The translations under genes and the position numbers were made by a program. The notes beneath the pieces are model-generated. The model did not search any database. It saw nothing but the letters and a program-made list of their open reading frames with translations, and had not been told where the DNA came from. DNA of 64,000 bases. It comes from Pseudomonas sp. GM50 (lineage in GTDB: Bacteria; Pseudomonadota; Gammaproteobacteria; Pseudomonadales; Pseudomonadaceae). Shown here one piece after another: positions 63,828-64,000 of this stretch. Each line of letters begins with the position of its first letter. Position 1 is the stretch's first letter. Location of the stretch: positions 248,001-312,000 of the forward strand of contig NZ_AKJK01000042.1 of NCBI RefSeq assembly GCF_000282375.1, read 5' to 3'.

Positions 63828-64000
63828 ATGACTAGCAGCACAATGCCCGGCAGTGCCCGACTGGACACCTCGCACAGCCCTGCCCTGTTGCGGGTCACGG
63901 GTGACTGGACGCTCGCCCATTACGCCGATCTCAGCCGCCTGAGTGAAAAGCTTCGCGGCCAATACGACGACGACACCCACATCGATCTCAATGGCCTCGG
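63828..64000 (+). CDS. MlaE-type ABC permease with N-terminal STAS-like domain, 5' part
   Basis: Only the first 57 codons are inside the window. The ATG at 63828-63830 has GGAG at 63821-63824. The visible part opens MTSSTMPGSARLDTSHSPAL and continues RVTGDWTLAHYADLSRLSEK, with HIDLNGLG at the edge, which matches the STAS-like N-terminus found on MlaE-family lipid transport permeases in pseudomonads. The permease domain itself lies outside, so the call depends on this start only. Confidence 0.65.
   Translation, partial: MTSSTMPGSARLDTSHSPALLRVTGDWTLAHYADLSRLSEKLRGQYDDDTHIDLNGL

Overview
This window is the chromosomal replication-origin region of a Pseudomonas, most likely of the P. fluorescens lineage. 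Basis: the order rpmH, rnpA, yidD, yidC, mnmE, mnmG, rsmG, parA, parB and the atp operon on one side of an intergenic origin, with dnaA, dnaN, recF and gyrB on the other; the Pseudomonas-type protein sequences; and several families of short inverted repeats (REP/REPIN) of the kind common in fluorescent pseudomonads. The species cannot be named from this evidence. There are no phages, insertion sequences, CRISPR arrays, rRNAs or tRNAs that I can see.

Layout. 1-553: 3' end of a CdsA-type phosphatidate cytidylyltransferase, convergent with glmS (attTn7 lies between them). 625-4807: glmS, its DeoR-type neighbour and glmU, i.e. UDP-GlcNAc supply. 4925-12040: the complete atpIBEFHAGDC operon. 12189-18342: parB, parA, rsmG, mnmG and mnmE, with a second DnaA-box/AT-rich cluster between mnmG and mnmE. 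18422-20900: yidC, yidD, rnpA, rpmH. About 21000-21467: oriC. 21468-27678: dnaA, dnaN, recF (carrying two parS sites) and gyrB. 27751-32562: a signalling module (OmpR-type response regulator, small lipoprotein, FecR-domain periplasmic protein, CHASE2 sensor kinase). 32745-39174: plsC-like acyltransferase, gmhB, glyS, glyQ, tag, LpxL-type acyltransferase and a TPR protein. 39309-46537: trkA, rsmB, fmt, def, a LysM protein, dprA and tsaC. 46654-49619: quinone reductase, hemF, aroE. 49726-55003: a choline-O-sulfate locus (SulP transporter, ChoX-like binding protein, betC, LysR regulator). 55070-64000: an NAD(P)-binding protein, DOPA-dioxygenase-like and GFA proteins, a CitMHS citrate transporter, TerC, a Na/Pi cotransporter, an M16 peptidase-like protein, a DUF5924-type membrane protein and the start of an MlaE-type permease with an N-terminal STAS-like region.

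How the parts fit. The core is replication initiation and segregation: DnaA acts on boxes in the rpmH-dnaA gap, ParB loads at parS in recF, and ParA/ParB are encoded about 8 kb to the left. Translation, tRNA modification, membrane insertion and ATP synthase genes read away from the origin on the left arm; dnaA to gyrB read away on the right. The most unusual signal is the very high number of exact TTATCCACA boxes (33 by eye on both strands, about 0.5 expected by chance) spread from 0.6 to 54.8 kb but missing from the atp operon and from the dnaN-gyrB stretch. Other points of interest are the CHASE2/FecR module next to gyrB, a pair of matching hairpins in its leader region, and nested or tandemly repeated REP elements. 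I found no clearly new multi-gene defence or metabolic system.
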